Positions 1 to 7,284 of a stretch of 12,941 nucleotides of DNA are shown in pieces. The DNA comes from Alphaproteobacteria bacterium. GTDB lineage: Bacteria > Pseudomonadota > Alphaproteobacteria > Sphingomonadales > Emcibacteraceae. The DNA is taken from contig NVVY01000001.1 in assembly GCA_002749135.1 (NCBI GenBank), positions 90,402-103,342 of the forward strand. The letters run 5' to 3'. Both the position numbers and the translations under genes were made by a program. The first letter of the stretch is position 1. The number at the start of each line of letters is the position of its first letter. The notes beneath the pieces are model-generated. The model made no database searches and was not told the DNA's origin. It saw nothing but the letters and a program-made list of their open reading frames with translations.

Positions 1-137
1 GTCTTCCAGACCACACCGCCCCATCCGGCCTCAAAAGCGCGAACCACATTGATATATTTATCGGTGGGCGGGGCCGAGGCCAACCAGAAAGGGTTAATGC
101 TCTCAATCCCGGCGATGGTACATCTTAAATCAGCCAT
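1..137 (-). CDS. preA: Dihydropyrimidine dehydrogenase (NAD+) subunit PreA, N-terminal fragment
   Basis: Only the first 45 codons are inside the window; the gene runs off the left edge. The visible protein starts MADLRCTIAGIES and contains NPFWLASAPPT and EAGWGGVVWK, which I recognise as the start of the FMN-binding, class 2 dihydroorotate dehydrogenase-like domain of PreA. In the known family PreA carries the pyrimidine reduction site and works with PreT to reduce uracil or thymine to the 5,6-dihydro form with NADH in the cytoplasm. The ATG at 137 lies one base after the preT stop (TGA at 141-139), and a GGGAG ribosome site sits inside the end of preT, so the two genes are almost certainly one operon with coupled translation. 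The remaining catalytic and C-terminal iron-sulfur parts cannot be judged from this window. Confidence 0.93.
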   Translation of the reverse strand, partial: MADLRCTIAGIESINPFWLASAPPTDKYINVVRAFEAGWGGVVWK

Positions 138-138
138 A

Positions 139-1479
139 TCAAGCTCCCTTATTGTTCTTAAGCCAAACATCCACGGCTACGGCGGCCTGTTTGCCATCCT
201 CAACCGATTGCACCGTCAGGTCTTCACCGCTATGCACGCAATCACCGCCCGCGAATACGCCGGTGCGGGAAGTTTGATAGTCGCCCGAAATTTTCAATTT
301 CCCGCCGTCCATATCCAGCCCGGACAGGCTGGCCGTATCAAGATTTTGCCCGATCGCTTTCAGGAGCATGTCACAGGGAATATCATAAGTTTCGCCGGTA
401 CCGACAAGCTTGCCCCCTTTAAGCATTGTCTGCTCAAAGGTAATGCCGGACACCGCACCGGCCCCCTGAATAGCCAGAGGTTTTGACCAGAGCCGGACCA
501 TGACCCCGCATTTACGGGCAAGTTCCACTTCAAATTCTGTGGCCCCCATTTGGTCTGTTCCGCGCCGATAAGCCAGCGTCACATTGCCAGCCCCCAGCTT
601 TTTTGCCTGTACCGCCGCATCAATGGCCGTATTGCCGCCGCCAATGATAATCACATCCCGCCCCAATTTTATCCGGGACAGATCATCCGTTTGCCGAATG
701 TCCGCGATGAAATCAATGGCATCAAGAATGCCGCCCATATCCTCACCCTCAAGACCAAGGCCGTTGGCCGCCCCAAGGCCGATCCCTATGAAAACAGCGT
801 CATGATTTTTCTGCAAGTCTTCCACTGTCAGGGACGCCCCTAATCCCTTGTTGTAGAAAATCTCTATCCCGCCAATGCCAAGCAGGAAATCAACCTCGCG
901 CGCCGCGAAATCCGCCACCATTTTATAGGCGGCAAGGCCATATTCATTCAACCCGCCGGGTTTTGACTTTGCCTCATAAATGCTGACCTTATGGCCCAGC
1001 ATAGCCGCCCGGTGGGCAAAGGACAGGCCCGCAGGCCCAGCTCCAATAACCGCGATATGCCGCCCGCTGCCTGACGCTCGGCTAAAGGGATGAGGGCCAT
1101 TCTCCGCCATCAGGTGATCCGTGGCATAGCGTTGCAACAGTCCGATCTCAACCGCCTTATGCCCGGTGGCGTTATGGACGCAGGCCTGTTCACACAGCAC
1201 CTCCGTCGGGCAGGCCCGGGCGCAGGTGCCGCCCATGATATTCTCAGACAAAATCGTATGGGCCGCGCCGGTCACATTGCCGGTTCTGATCTGATGAATG
1301 AAAGTTGGAATATCAATGGAGGTCGGGCAGGCCTGAACGCAGGGCGCCTCATAACAATAAAGGCAATAATTGGCCTCCGGCGCAACACTCAAAGCATCCA
1401 GCGGCTCATGCAAATCTTCGAAAAAACCAGATGCGGCTTGGCCTGAAATTGCTTTTTTTTCACCGGCATTTTTGGTCAT
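139..1479 (-). CDS. preT: Dihydropyrimidine dehydrogenase (NAD+) subunit PreT
   Basis: This 446-aa protein is the electron-input subunit of the PreT-PreA enzyme. It takes electrons from NADH through FAD and iron-sulfur clusters for uracil/thymine reduction. The N-terminal part has the cysteine sets C39-x2-C42-x4-C47-x3-C51 and C86-x3-C90-x5-C96-x3-C100, plus Q117, which matches the cluster-ligand pattern of mammalian dihydropyrimidine dehydrogenase. An FAD-type GAGPAG motif follows at residues 146-151, an NAD(P)H-type GGGNTA at 280-285, and the FAD-contacting TGVFAGGD near 406-413. The start at 1479 is preferred over the more upstream in-frame ATG at 1530 because a perfect AGGAGG lies at 1491-1486, six bases before it, and because the ATG at 1530 falls in the promoter -35/operator. 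A glutamate synthase small subunit-like protein is the main alternative, but the adjacent preA settles the call. Confidence 0.94.
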   Translation of the reverse strand: MTKNAGEKKAISGQAASGFFEDLHEPLDALSVAPEANYCLYCYEAPCVQACPTSIDIPTFIHQIRTGNVTGAAHTILSENIMGGTCARACPTEVLCEQACVHNATGHKAVEIGLLQRYATDHLMAENGPHPFSRASGSGRHIAVIGAGPAGLSFAHRAAMLGHKVSIYEAKSKPGGLNEYGLAAYKMVADFAAREVDFLLGIGGIEIFYNKGLGASLTVEDLQKNHDAVFIGIGLGAANGLGLEGEDMGGILDAIDFIADIRQTDDLSRIKLGRDVIIIGGGNTAIDAAVQAKKLGAGNVTLAYRRGTDQMGATEFEVELARKCGVMVRLWSKPLAIQGAGAVSGITFEQTMLKGGKLVGTGETYDIPCDMLLKAIGQNLDTASLSGLDMDGGKLKISGDYQTSRTGVFAGGDCVHSGEDLTVQSVEDGKQAAVAVDVWLKNNKGA

Positions 1480-1501
1480 ATATGTCCTCCTGTTAAGGAT
1501 A

Positions 1502-1530
1502 ATACTATTGAAATTTGACCATTTAGTCAA
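1502..1530 (-). promoter_or_regulatory. Sigma-70-type promoter of preT-preA
   Basis: Read on the minus strand there is a -35 box TTGACT (1530-1525), a 17-base spacer, and a -10 box TAGTAT (1507-1502). Transcription would begin near 1495, giving a short leader that holds just the AGGAGG ribosome site. Each box is one or two bases from consensus and the spacing is ideal. The -35 box forms one arm of the palindrome at 1515-1530. Confidence 0.7.
1515..1530. promoter_or_regulatory. RutR-like operator palindrome in the preT promoter
   Basis: The 16 bases read TTGACCA-TT-TAGTCAA. The consensus I recall for the TetR-family pyrimidine sensor RutR is TTGACCA-NN-TGGTCAA, so only one position differs (A for G at 1525). 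One extra flanking pair on each side extends the perfect outer arms to ATTTGAC/GTCAAAT (1513-1519 and 1526-1532). The site covers the preT -35 box, where a bound repressor would block RNA polymerase and be released by uracil or thymine. No rutR gene is in the window, so the regulator is inferred from the site and from the function of the controlled genes. Confidence 0.65.
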
Positions 1531-1561
1531 ATATTATTTTGAGGCCATATCCCGATAGTGG

Positions 1562-1591
1562 TTGCCTGTCACCGTCACTTAACGATATAAT
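1562..1591 (+). promoter_or_regulatory. Sigma-70-type promoter of the RNase D-like gene
   Basis: A perfect TATAAT lies at 1586-1591 with TTGCCT at 1562-1567 and an 18-base spacer. Transcription would start around 1598, about 34 bases before the ATG. A 6-bp inverted repeat CTTAAC (1578-1583) / GTTAAG (1604-1609) brackets the -10 box; it may be chance. The promoter is divergent from that of preT. Confidence 0.6.
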
Positions 1592-1631
1592 TCAGGAAAA
1601 TGAGTTAAGCCTTCAAATATAAAGGGACATT

Positions 1632-2246
1632 ATGTCAATAGAATTGCACCGGGGCGACCTGCCGGATACTGTAAAATTTACCGGTTCCGTGGCCATAGAT
1701 ACGGAGACAATGGGGCTAAATCCCCATCGGGACCGGCTATGCCTGATCCAATTGTCCAGCGGTGATGGTAACGCCCATCTTGTCCAGATTGCCCAGGGTC
1801 AGACCAAAGCCCCGAACCTGAAAGCCCTGCTGGAAGATCATAATCTGACCAAGATTTTTCATTTCGCCCGCTTTGATGTGGCGGTGTTGAATAAATATCT
1901 GGGGGCCAGAGTGCGGCCTGTCTATTGCACTAAAATAGCGTCCCGCCTTGTGCGCACCTATACGGACCGTCACGGGTTGAAAGACCTGTGCCGGGAATTA
2001 ATCGGGGTGGATATATCCAAAAAACAGCAAAGCTCTGACTGGGGCGCGGACGAGCTGTCACAGGATCAGTTGGAATATGCGGCCTCGGATGTGCTATATC
2101 TGCATAAGCTGGTCGGGCGGCTGGATGTAATGCTGGAGAGAGCGGGCCGGCGGGATCTGGCCAAGTCCTGTTTTGAATTTTTACCCACCCGTACGGACCT
2201 TGACCTGATGGGCTGGAACGATCAGGATATTTTCGCCCATAGTTAG
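1632..2246 (+). CDS. rnd: Short ribonuclease D-like DEDDy 3'-5' exonuclease
   Basis: The protein has 204 aa and consists of the exonuclease domain alone. The three DEDDy motifs are visible: DTETMGL with D23 and E25 (Exo I), FHFARFD with D82 (Exo II), and YAASDVLYL with Y149 and D153 (Exo III). These residues bind two metal ions and hydrolyse single-stranded or structured RNA 3' ends. E. coli RNase D is about 375 aa and carries two C-terminal HRDC domains, which are absent here; such short forms are common next to lptC in alphaproteobacteria. The ATG at 1632 has AAAGGGA a few bases upstream. The likely role is tRNA 3' processing or RNA turnover, but the substrate cannot be told from the sequence. 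The lptC gene follows after a gap of roughly 85 bases and may be cotranscribed. Confidence 0.88.
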   Translation: MSIELHRGDLPDTVKFTGSVAIDTETMGLNPHRDRLCLIQLSSGDGNAHLVQIAQGQTKAPNLKALLEDHNLTKIFHFARFDVAVLNKYLGARVRPVYCTKIASRLVRTYTDRHGLKDLCRELIGVDISKKQQSSDWGADELSQDQLEYAASDVLYLHKLVGRLDVMLERAGRRDLAKSCFEFLPTRTDLDLMGWNDQDIFAHS

Positions 2247-2332
2247 GGGGGAACACTTGAATATAGGCCGTTAAAACACTAAGTTTATTAAAGAACACAT
2301 TTTTAAAAAAATATGATAACAGGACTTTGTCT

Positions 2333-3025
2333 GTGTCACCTAATCAAACAGCATCCCCAGACGCGCGCAGCAATTTATTGCCCAATACGGCGGTGACCTA
2401 TGCGCAGATGCAGAAAGAAATTGACCGGATCGCGCGGCTGAAGAAGATCGTCCCTGTCCTGACGGTGATCACACTTGTTGCCCTTGTTCTCTATCCGGTG
2501 GTTAACAGCAAGGAGGGCAGCTTTACACTGGCCATTGACCGGCTGGAAGAACGGGATGAAAATGCCAAGCTGATCAAGCCGCGCTATGTGGGCATCGACA
2601 GATATAATCAACCGGTGAATATCTCGGCGGATACCGCCTTTCGCAAAAGCAACGATGACAAGGATTATTATCTGAAAAACCTTTTAGCCAATATGAAAAT
2701 GCAGGACGGCACCGGTATAACAATACGAGCCGCCAGCGGTATGCTGGACGCGGAAGCGCAGGAGGTTACGCTGGACGGAACCGTAACCATTGTCACTGAA
2801 AATAATTTCAATCTGGCCACAAATCAGGCTTTTTTCCTGATCAATGAGAAAATTGCCACGGGCGAAAATGGCGTTACCGGGTCCATGCCATTTGGGAATT
2901 TCAGCGCTGATAAATTTCATGTGGATGTGGATCAGGAAATCGTCCGCCTTAAACATAACGTAAAACTGCATTATAATCCGGCAGGGGCCGATGATGGCGA
3001 TAACGCACAAGATTCCATGGAATGA
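2333..3025 (+). CDS. lptC: Lipopolysaccharide export protein LptC
   Basis: This 230-aa bitopic inner-membrane protein has a basic cytoplasmic N-terminus, one hydrophobic segment (about residues 36-57, VPVLTVITLVALVLYPVV) and a periplasmic beta-jellyroll domain. The segment KPRYVGIDRYNQPVNISADTA is the kind of opening seen in alphaproteobacterial LptC/YrbK proteins. In the known Lpt system it accepts LPS from the LptB2FG transporter and passes it to LptA. I prefer the GTG at 2333 because AGGA (2321-2324) sits eight bases upstream; the TTG at 2327 is also in frame but lies only two bases from that site. An AT-rich stretch upstream contains TATGAT (2312-2317) but no convincing -35 box. The C-terminal tail is acidic (ADDGDNAQDSME). 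Confidence 0.87.
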   Translation: MSPNQTASPDARSNLLPNTAVTYAQMQKEIDRIARLKKIVPVLTVITLVALVLYPVVNSKEGSFTLAIDRLEERDENAKLIKPRYVGIDRYNQPVNISADTAFRKSNDDKDYYLKNLLANMKMQDGTGITIRAASGMLDAEAQEVTLDGTVTIVTENNFNLATNQAFFLINEKIATGENGVTGSMPFGNFSADKFHVDVDQEIVRLKHNVKLHYNPAGADDGDNAQDSME

Positions 3026-3035
3026 TATTTTGGTT

Positions 3036-3578
3036 ATGAATAAACATATGCAACAAGTCTTTACCATCTTCCTGCTCGTCGCCCTGCTGGCCCTGCCCGG
3101 CAGGATAACCATGGCACAAGTTACCGCCAATACCGCCCTCGATACAAAAGCCCCGGTTAACCTGAGCAAGAGCGTTGACATCAGCGCCGATGAGCTGGAA
3201 GCAAATCTGCGTAAAGATATTGTTATTTTTGTCGGTAATGTTGTGGTGGCCCAGAAAGACCTGACCCTGAATTCAGACCGGGTAACGGTTTTTTATCAGA
3301 AGGGCAAGAAAGACGGCTCCGCCATCAACCGTATTGATGCCTCCGGTAGTGTCCGGCTGACCACAAAGACCGAAACCATCCATTCCACATGGGGCATTTA
3401 TGATTTCACGGACAAGATAATTACCCTGGGCGGCAAAGTGGTCCTGAAACGGAAAGACGGAGAAATCAAGGGCAAACAGCTGGTGTATAACCTTGACAGC
3501 GGCCTGATTACCATTGAGAGCGATCCCAAGGGTAACGGACGGGTTAAGGGCCAGTTTACATTGCCAAAAAAACAATAA
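3036..3578 (+). CDS. lptA: Lipopolysaccharide transport periplasmic protein LptA
   Basis: From the ATG at 3036 the protein has 180 aa. It begins with a clear Sec signal peptide (MNKHMQQ, a hydrophobic core VFTIFLLVALLAL, probable cleavage after TMA). The mature part has OstA/LptA-type repeats such as VDISADELEANLRKDIVIF.GNVVV and KIITLGGKVVLKRKDGEIKGKQLVY, expected to form the beta-jellyroll bridge that carries LPS across the periplasm. Upstream in-frame ATGs at 2991 and 2994 overlap the end of lptC and have an AGGGG (2983-2987) at good distance from 2994. They would add 14-15 residues before the signal peptide. The ribosome site favours 2994 and the signal peptide favours 3036, so the start is unsettled. 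LptB follows after 43 bases. Confidence 0.86.
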   Translation: MNKHMQQVFTIFLLVALLALPGRITMAQVTANTALDTKAPVNLSKSVDISADELEANLRKDIVIFVGNVVVAQKDLTLNSDRVTVFYQKGKKDGSAINRIDASGSVRLTTKTETIHSTWGIYDFTDKIITLGGKVVLKRKDGEIKGKQLVYNLDSGLITIESDPKGNGRVKGQFTLPKKQ

Positions 3579-3621
3579 GCATTACAGTAGTCTGTTAACA
3601 TTTATACGATAAAAAGAAGCC

Positions 3622-4404
3622 ATGAACCAAACGCAATTATCACCACTTCAAAAAGATGCCACCAGCACCACACCGCAGCTTGGCAGCGGGCTGGTCATTG
3701 ACGCGGTTGAAAAGACATTTAACAAACGCCCGGTCCTTAAAGGCGTCAGCCTGCAAGTGGAAAAAGGCGAAGTGGTCGGCCTGCTCGGCCCCAATGGCGC
3801 GGGCAAGACAACCTGCTTCTATTCAATGATCGGACTGATTGAACCAGATGCGGGCCGCATATTGCTGGACGGTCATGATATTACCTGCCTGCCCATGTAT
3901 CGCCGGGCACAGCTTGGCATTGGTTACCTGCCGCAGGAAGCCTCTATCTTTCGTGGTATGACGGTGGAGGAAAATATCTGGGCCGTGCTGGAAATCTGCG
4001 AAAAAGATAGCAAGGTGCGGGAGGAAATGCTGGAAAGCCTGCTGAATGAATTTTCCATCACCCATATCCGCCATGCATCGGCCCTTGCCCTGTCGGGCGG
4101 GGAGCGCAGACGGGTGGAAATCGCCCGCGCTCTGGCCACCCGGCCCAGCTTTATTTTATTGGATGAGCCTTTTGCGGGAATCGATCCCATCGCTATTTCC
4201 GATATTCGGAATCTGGTTTCCCATCTGAAAGATCGGGGAATCGGCGTTTTGATTACCGATCATAATGTGCGGGAAACCCTTGAAATCATTGACAGAGCCT
4301 ACATCATTCATGACGGACAGGTTTTGATGTCCGGCACGCCGGAAGAAATTGTCGCAAATGAGGACGTTCGTCGTGTATACTTGGGGGACAGCTTTAGTTT
4401 ATAA
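3622..4404 (+). CDS. lptB: LPS export ABC transporter ATP-binding protein LptB
   Basis: This 260-aa ABC ATPase powers LPS extraction from the inner membrane as a dimer with LptF and LptG. All nucleotide-binding motifs are present: Walker A GPNGAGKT (residues 56-63), Q-loop Q105 in YLPQEASIF, signature LSGGERR (157-163), Walker B FILLDEP with E182 as catalytic base, and H-loop H214 in ITDHNVRET. The [18 protein letters not shown] stretch is characteristic of LptB rather than of other ABC ATPases. The protein is about 20 residues longer at the N-terminus than E. coli LptB (241 aa), with a Gln/Thr/Ser-rich leader before the conserved fold. The start at 3622 has AAAGAAG upstream. It sits between lptA and rpoN in the standard order; lptF and lptG are not in the window. 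Confidence 0.95.
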   Translation: MNQTQLSPLQKDATSTTPQLGSGLVIDAVEKTFNKRPVLKGVSLQVEKGEVVGLLGPNGAGKTTCFYSMIGLIEPDAGRILLDGHDITCLPMYRRAQLGIGYLPQEASIFRGMTVEENIWAVLEICEKDSKVREEMLESLLNEFSITHIRHASALALSGGERRRVEIARALATRPSFILLDEPFAGIDPIAISDIRNLVSHLKDRGIGVLITDHNVRETLEIIDRAYIIHDGQVLMSGTPEEIVANEDVRRVYLGDSFSL

Positions 4405-4421
4405 AGCGGGGTAGATTAAAT

Positions 4422-5951
4422 ATGGCATTATCGCCACGAATAGAATTAAAATTATCGCAGTCTCTGGTCATGACACCCCAGTTGCAGCAGGCGATCAAGC
4501 TGTTGCAATATTCCAATATTGACCTGGTGGATTTTGTGACTGAGGAAATTGAGAAAAACCCGCTTCTTGAGCTTGGCGACAGCAACCAGCCCGCGACCAA
4601 AGTAGCGGAAGCGGCCCCAGAGAGCAATGAGGTAAAACCTGTTGCCACGTCTGATGATTATCTGAACAATCCCGGCGGCGAAAATCAAAATGCTGAAACG
4701 GCGCTGGACACCAATTTTTCCAATGATTTTAACAATGACTGCTCCATTGATGCGGTGGCCCCGGCGGTCTCCGGCGGTGATCTGGGCTTGAGCTCAAAAT
4801 CCATGGTTGGCGGCGGGGGCAGTTTCGATGGCAGCGATTTCGCCTTTGACCTGCGCCTAACGGAAGAAATATCCTTAAGTGACCACCTTCTGGCCCAGCT
4901 TAATCTGTTATCCGAAGAGGCCAATGACAAGATCATCATCCGCTTTCTGATTGGCATGCTGGATGAGGCAGGTTATCTGTCCGAAAGTAGCGAGTTGATC
5001 GCCGAGCGCTTTGGCTGTGCAGTGGAAGAAATCGAACGGATTATCAAAATTGCCCAGACATTAGAGCCGGTTGGCGTTTTTGCCCGTGACCTGAAAGAAT
5101 GTCTGAAGATACAGCAACGCAATAATGACCGGTTGGACCCGGCTATGGAGACCTTGCTTGATAATCTGGACCGGTTGGCCAAACGGGATTATAACGCCCT
5201 AATGCGCCTGTGCATGGTCGATGTTGAGGATTTAAAAGACATGATTGAGGAGATTCAAGCCCTCAACCCCCGGCCCGGCATGGTCTTTAACACCATCATA
5301 TCCCAAACAGTTATCCCTGATGTCTTTATCCGAAAAGGCCCAAAGGGCGGCTGGCTTGTGGAACTGAACAGCGAAACCCTGCCAAAAGTGTTATTTAACA
5401 ACCGATATTTCACAGAAATCAAAAGCCATACCAAGGGCAAGGAAGACAAGGAATATCTGGCGGAATGTGCCGCTTCGGCAAACTGGCTGGTCAAGGCACT
5501 GGATCAACGGGCCAGAACGATTTTGAAAGTTTCCGCAGAATTGGTCAAACATCAGGAAAATTTCTTTGAGAGAGGCGTCAAGCATCTCAAACCCCTGAAT
5601 TTGAAAACCATTGCCGATGCCATAGAGATGCATGAAAGTACGGTGAGTCGCGTGACCTCAAACAAATTCATTGCCACCAATCGCGGTATCTTTGAAATGA
5701 AATATTTCTTCACCACCGCCATCGCGGCCATGGCAGGCGGAGAAAGCCATTCATCAGAATCTGTCAAGCATACCATACAGGCCCTGATCGACGGTGAAAG
5801 CCCGGAAAAAATTCTGTCCGACGACAAACTGGTCACAATCCTCAAGTCAGAAGACATTGATATTGCACGTAGAACAGTCGCCAAATACAGAGAATCTTTA
5901 AATATTCCCTCCTCCATACAACGGCGGAGAATCAAGAATGCCGCTTTCTAG
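4422..5951 (+). CDS. rpoN: RNA polymerase sigma-54 factor RpoN
   Basis: This 509-aa sigma factor directs RNA polymerase to -24/-12 promoters that need AAA+ activators, classically for nitrogen control, motility and related functions. Region I (residues 1-50) is rich in Gln and Leu (LSQSLVMTPQLQQAIKLLQ), as required for activator response. An acidic, Asn/Ser-rich linker follows (about 51-135), then the core-binding domain, a helix-turn-helix near 394-412 (TIADAIEMHESTVSRVTSNK), the conserved GIFEMKYFF, and the RpoN box ARRTVAKYRE at 482-491, which reads the -24 element. Length and motifs are complete. The ATG is 17 bases after the lptB stop, so the gene is probably cotranscribed with lptB. No -24/-12 promoter was found in the window, so its targets are not shown here. 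Confidence 0.96.
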   Translation: MALSPRIELKLSQSLVMTPQLQQAIKLLQYSNIDLVDFVTEEIEKNPLLELGDSNQPATKVAEAAPESNEVKPVATSDDYLNNPGGENQNAETALDTNFSNDFNNDCSIDAVAPAVSGGDLGLSSKSMVGGGGSFDGSDFAFDLRLTEEISLSDHLLAQLNLLSEEANDKIIIRFLIGMLDEAGYLSESSELIAERFGCAVEEIERIIKIAQTLEPVGVFARDLKECLKIQQRNNDRLDPAMETLLDNLDRLAKRDYNALMRLCMVDVEDLKDMIEEIQALNPRPGMVFNTIISQTVIPDVFIRKGPKGGWLVELNSETLPKVLFNNRYFTEIKSHTKGKEDKEYLAECAASANWLVKALDQRARTILKVSAELVKHQENFFERGVKHLKPLNLKTIADAIEMHESTVSRVTSNKFIATNRGIFEMKYFFTTAIAAMAGGESHSSESVKHTIQALIDGESPEKILSDDKLVTILKSEDIDIARRTVAKYRESLNIPSSIQRRRIKNAAF

Positions 5952-6185
5952 AAAGATATATATCAGGAAAAAACCAGGTAGCGTTTCCTGTGGAAAGCAG
6001 TAAAAAAGGACAGCATGAATATATATGTTCATCCTATCCTTTCAAGCGGAAGATTGTGCGGACTTGACAAAGTTCAAGTCTGACACTAACTTCCCCGGCT
6101 TTGGATGATAATTGATACGAATTTTGGTATTTTTATCATTCTGGCTTTCGTTAAAACAAGCTATCTGAGAATGGTTCGAGTTAAA
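5952..6185 (+). promoter_or_regulatory. rpoN-hpf intergenic region with three inverted repeats
   Basis: This 234-base non-coding gap contains three dyads. The first is a perfect 7-bp repeat CAGGAAA (5964-5970) / TTTCCTG (5984-5990). The second is an interrupted one, AAAGGA (6005-6010) and ATGAA (6015-6019) pairing with TTCAT (6028-6032) and TCCTTT (6037-6042). The third is a perfect 7-bp repeat GACTTGA (6061-6067) / TCAAGTC (6074-6080). None is followed by a clear T-run, so a simple intrinsic terminator for rpoN is not obvious. The third overlaps a TTGACA box (6064-6069) that is 17 bases from a weak TAACTT (6087-6092) and could be an operator on an upstream hpf promoter. Confidence 0.5.
6112..6139 (+). 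promoter_or_regulatory. Candidate promoter of hpf-ptsN
   Basis: TTGATA (6112-6117) and TATCAT (6134-6139) are separated by 16 bases, and each box differs from the sigma-70 consensus at one position. Transcription would begin near 6146, about 40 bases before the hpf ATG. This fits the general pattern of hpf having a stress- or growth-phase-controlled promoter of its own. Confidence 0.5.
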
Positions 6186-6767
6186 ATGAATATTATCGTT
6201 ACAGGCAAACAAATGGACATCGGCGAAAGTCTGAAGTCATATGTTGAAGGTCATATCGACGGCATAGTCGATAAATATTTTGAACACACAATCGATTCAA
6301 TCGATGGAACTGTGACGATGTCGAAAAATGCCCATTTGCACCGTGCGGATTGCAATGTTCACTTGGGACACGGCGTATATTTACAAACCCATGCCGAAGA
6401 AAAAGATGTTTATGCGGCCTTTGATGCCGCCGCAGAAAAAATGGAAAAACGTCTGCGCCGCTATAAAAGGCGGCTGACAAACCACCATAAGGAACGCCCA
6501 AACGAAGAGCGGGCCTATGCGGCGCAATATAATGTCTTCAAAGCAGAACCGGAAGCCGCTGAAGAAAATGATGAAAACCTGCAACCGGCAATTATCGCAG
6601 AAATGCAGCTTGATATTCCGGAAGTATCCGTCAGTGATGCGGTTATGCGGCTGGACCTTGGGGAACTACAAACCCTCATGTTCCGCAACAGCGCTCACGG
6701 CGGGCTGAATGTGGTCTATCGGCGGAGCGATGGAAATATAGGCTGGATTGATCCAAAACTGGATTAA
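6186..6767 (+). CDS. hpf: Ribosome hibernation promoting factor HPF, long form
   Basis: The 193-aa protein has the N-terminal S30AE/HPF domain (about residues 1-98: MNIIVTGKQMDIGESLKSYVE, then a strongly basic helix KMEKRLRRYKRRL) that occupies the decoding channel of the 30S subunit. An acidic Glu/Asn linker follows (about 115-137). The C-terminal dimerisation domain (about 138-193) has the SVSDAVMRLDLGELQTLMFRN and YRRSDGNIGWIDP features of long HPFs. In this family the C-terminal domain pairs two ribosomes into inactive 100S dimers in slow-growing cells. The start at 6186 is chosen because family similarity begins at MNIIV; in-frame ATGs at 6171 and 6105 would add unconserved hydrophobic residues. 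The ribosome site is weak (GAG at 6178-6180). ptsN follows after 39 bases. Confidence 0.92.
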   Translation: MNIIVTGKQMDIGESLKSYVEGHIDGIVDKYFEHTIDSIDGTVTMSKNAHLHRADCNVHLGHGVYLQTHAEEKDVYAAFDAAAEKMEKRLRRYKRRLTNHHKERPNEERAYAAQYNVFKAEPEAAEENDENLQPAIIAEMQLDIPEVSVSDAVMRLDLGELQTLMFRNSAHGGLNVVYRRSDGNIGWIDPKLD

Positions 6768-6806
6768 CACAGACCGAAAGTGGATTAACAACAGAAAATA
6801 GTCCGT

Positions 6807-7274
6807 ATGGAAATTACTGACCTGATAAATCTGGATACTATCATTCCGGATTTAAAAGCCACCAGCAAGAAACAGACCTTGCAGGAATTGGCATGTTACG
6901 CGGAGAAAATCATCCCGCAGGCCCATCATGATATTCTTGATGTGTTGCTTGAACGGGAACGGTTGGGGACAACCGGCGTGGGGCTTGGTGTCGCCATTCC
7001 TCACGGCAAGTTCCCCGATCTAGACCGCCCTTACGGACTATTTGCCCGCCTTGACCAACCGGTTGATTTTGAATCACTGGATGATCAGCCCGTTGATCTG
7101 ATATTCCTGCTTCTGGTTCCGGAAACGGCGGGGGCCGATCATCTGAAAGCGCTGGCGAAAGTATCCCGAACGCTCAGAGACAAATCAACTTGCGAGAAAT
7201 TACGTGGCTCCGAAGGCGCAGGGGCCATCTATGCCATATTGACATCAGCATCCCAATCCAGCCACGCGGCCTAG
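6807..7274 (+). CDS. ptsN: Nitrogen-PTS regulatory protein EIIA-Ntr (PtsN)
   Basis: This 155-aa protein is a fructose/mannitol-type EIIA domain. The active-site histidine is H66 in GVAIPHGKFPDL, which accepts phosphate from NPr in the nitrogen phosphotransferase chain. The motifs LLERERLGTTGVGLGVAIPH and LIFLLLVPE are typical of PtsN. In proteobacteria it acts as a phosphorylation-dependent regulator (potassium uptake, stress responses, nitrogen/carbon balance) rather than in sugar transport. Length matches the family. The gene order rpoN-hpf-ptsN is conserved in proteobacteria. The 10-base sequence TGGATTAACA occurs at the hpf stop (6760-6769) and again at 6781-6790 just before this gene. 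Only a weak ribosome site is visible before the ATG. Confidence 0.95.
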   Translation: MEITDLINLDTIIPDLKATSKKQTLQELACYAEKIIPQAHHDILDVLLERERLGTTGVGLGVAIPHGKFPDLDRPYGLFARLDQPVDFESLDDQPVDLIFLLLVPETAGADHLKALAKVSRTLRDKSTCEKLRGSEGAGAIYAILTSASQSSHAA

Positions 7275-7284
7275 GCCATATCAG

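Noticed and set aside
49..843. Plus-strand open frames of 145, 97 and 73 aa
   Set aside because: They lie opposite preT, whose cysteine, FAD and NAD motifs are unambiguous; the plus-strand translations show no recognisable motif and overlap each other.
1122..1136. TGGCAT-AGCG-TTGC resembling a sigma-54 -24/-12 promoter on the plus strand
   Set aside because: The GG-to-GC distance is one base short, it is antisense inside preT, and no plus-strand gene follows closely.
1930..2298. 122-aa minus-strand open frame opposite the RNase D-like gene
   Set aside because: Proline/arginine-rich shadow of a gene with intact DEDDy motifs; no ribosome site or family resemblance.
2684..3181. 165-aa minus-strand open frame across the lptC-lptA junction
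   Set aside because: Opposite two recognised genes, and its sequence resembles no family I know.
5552..5935. 127-aa minus-strand open frame opposite the rpoN C-terminus
   Set aside because: Shadow of the highly conserved RpoN HTH and RpoN-box region.
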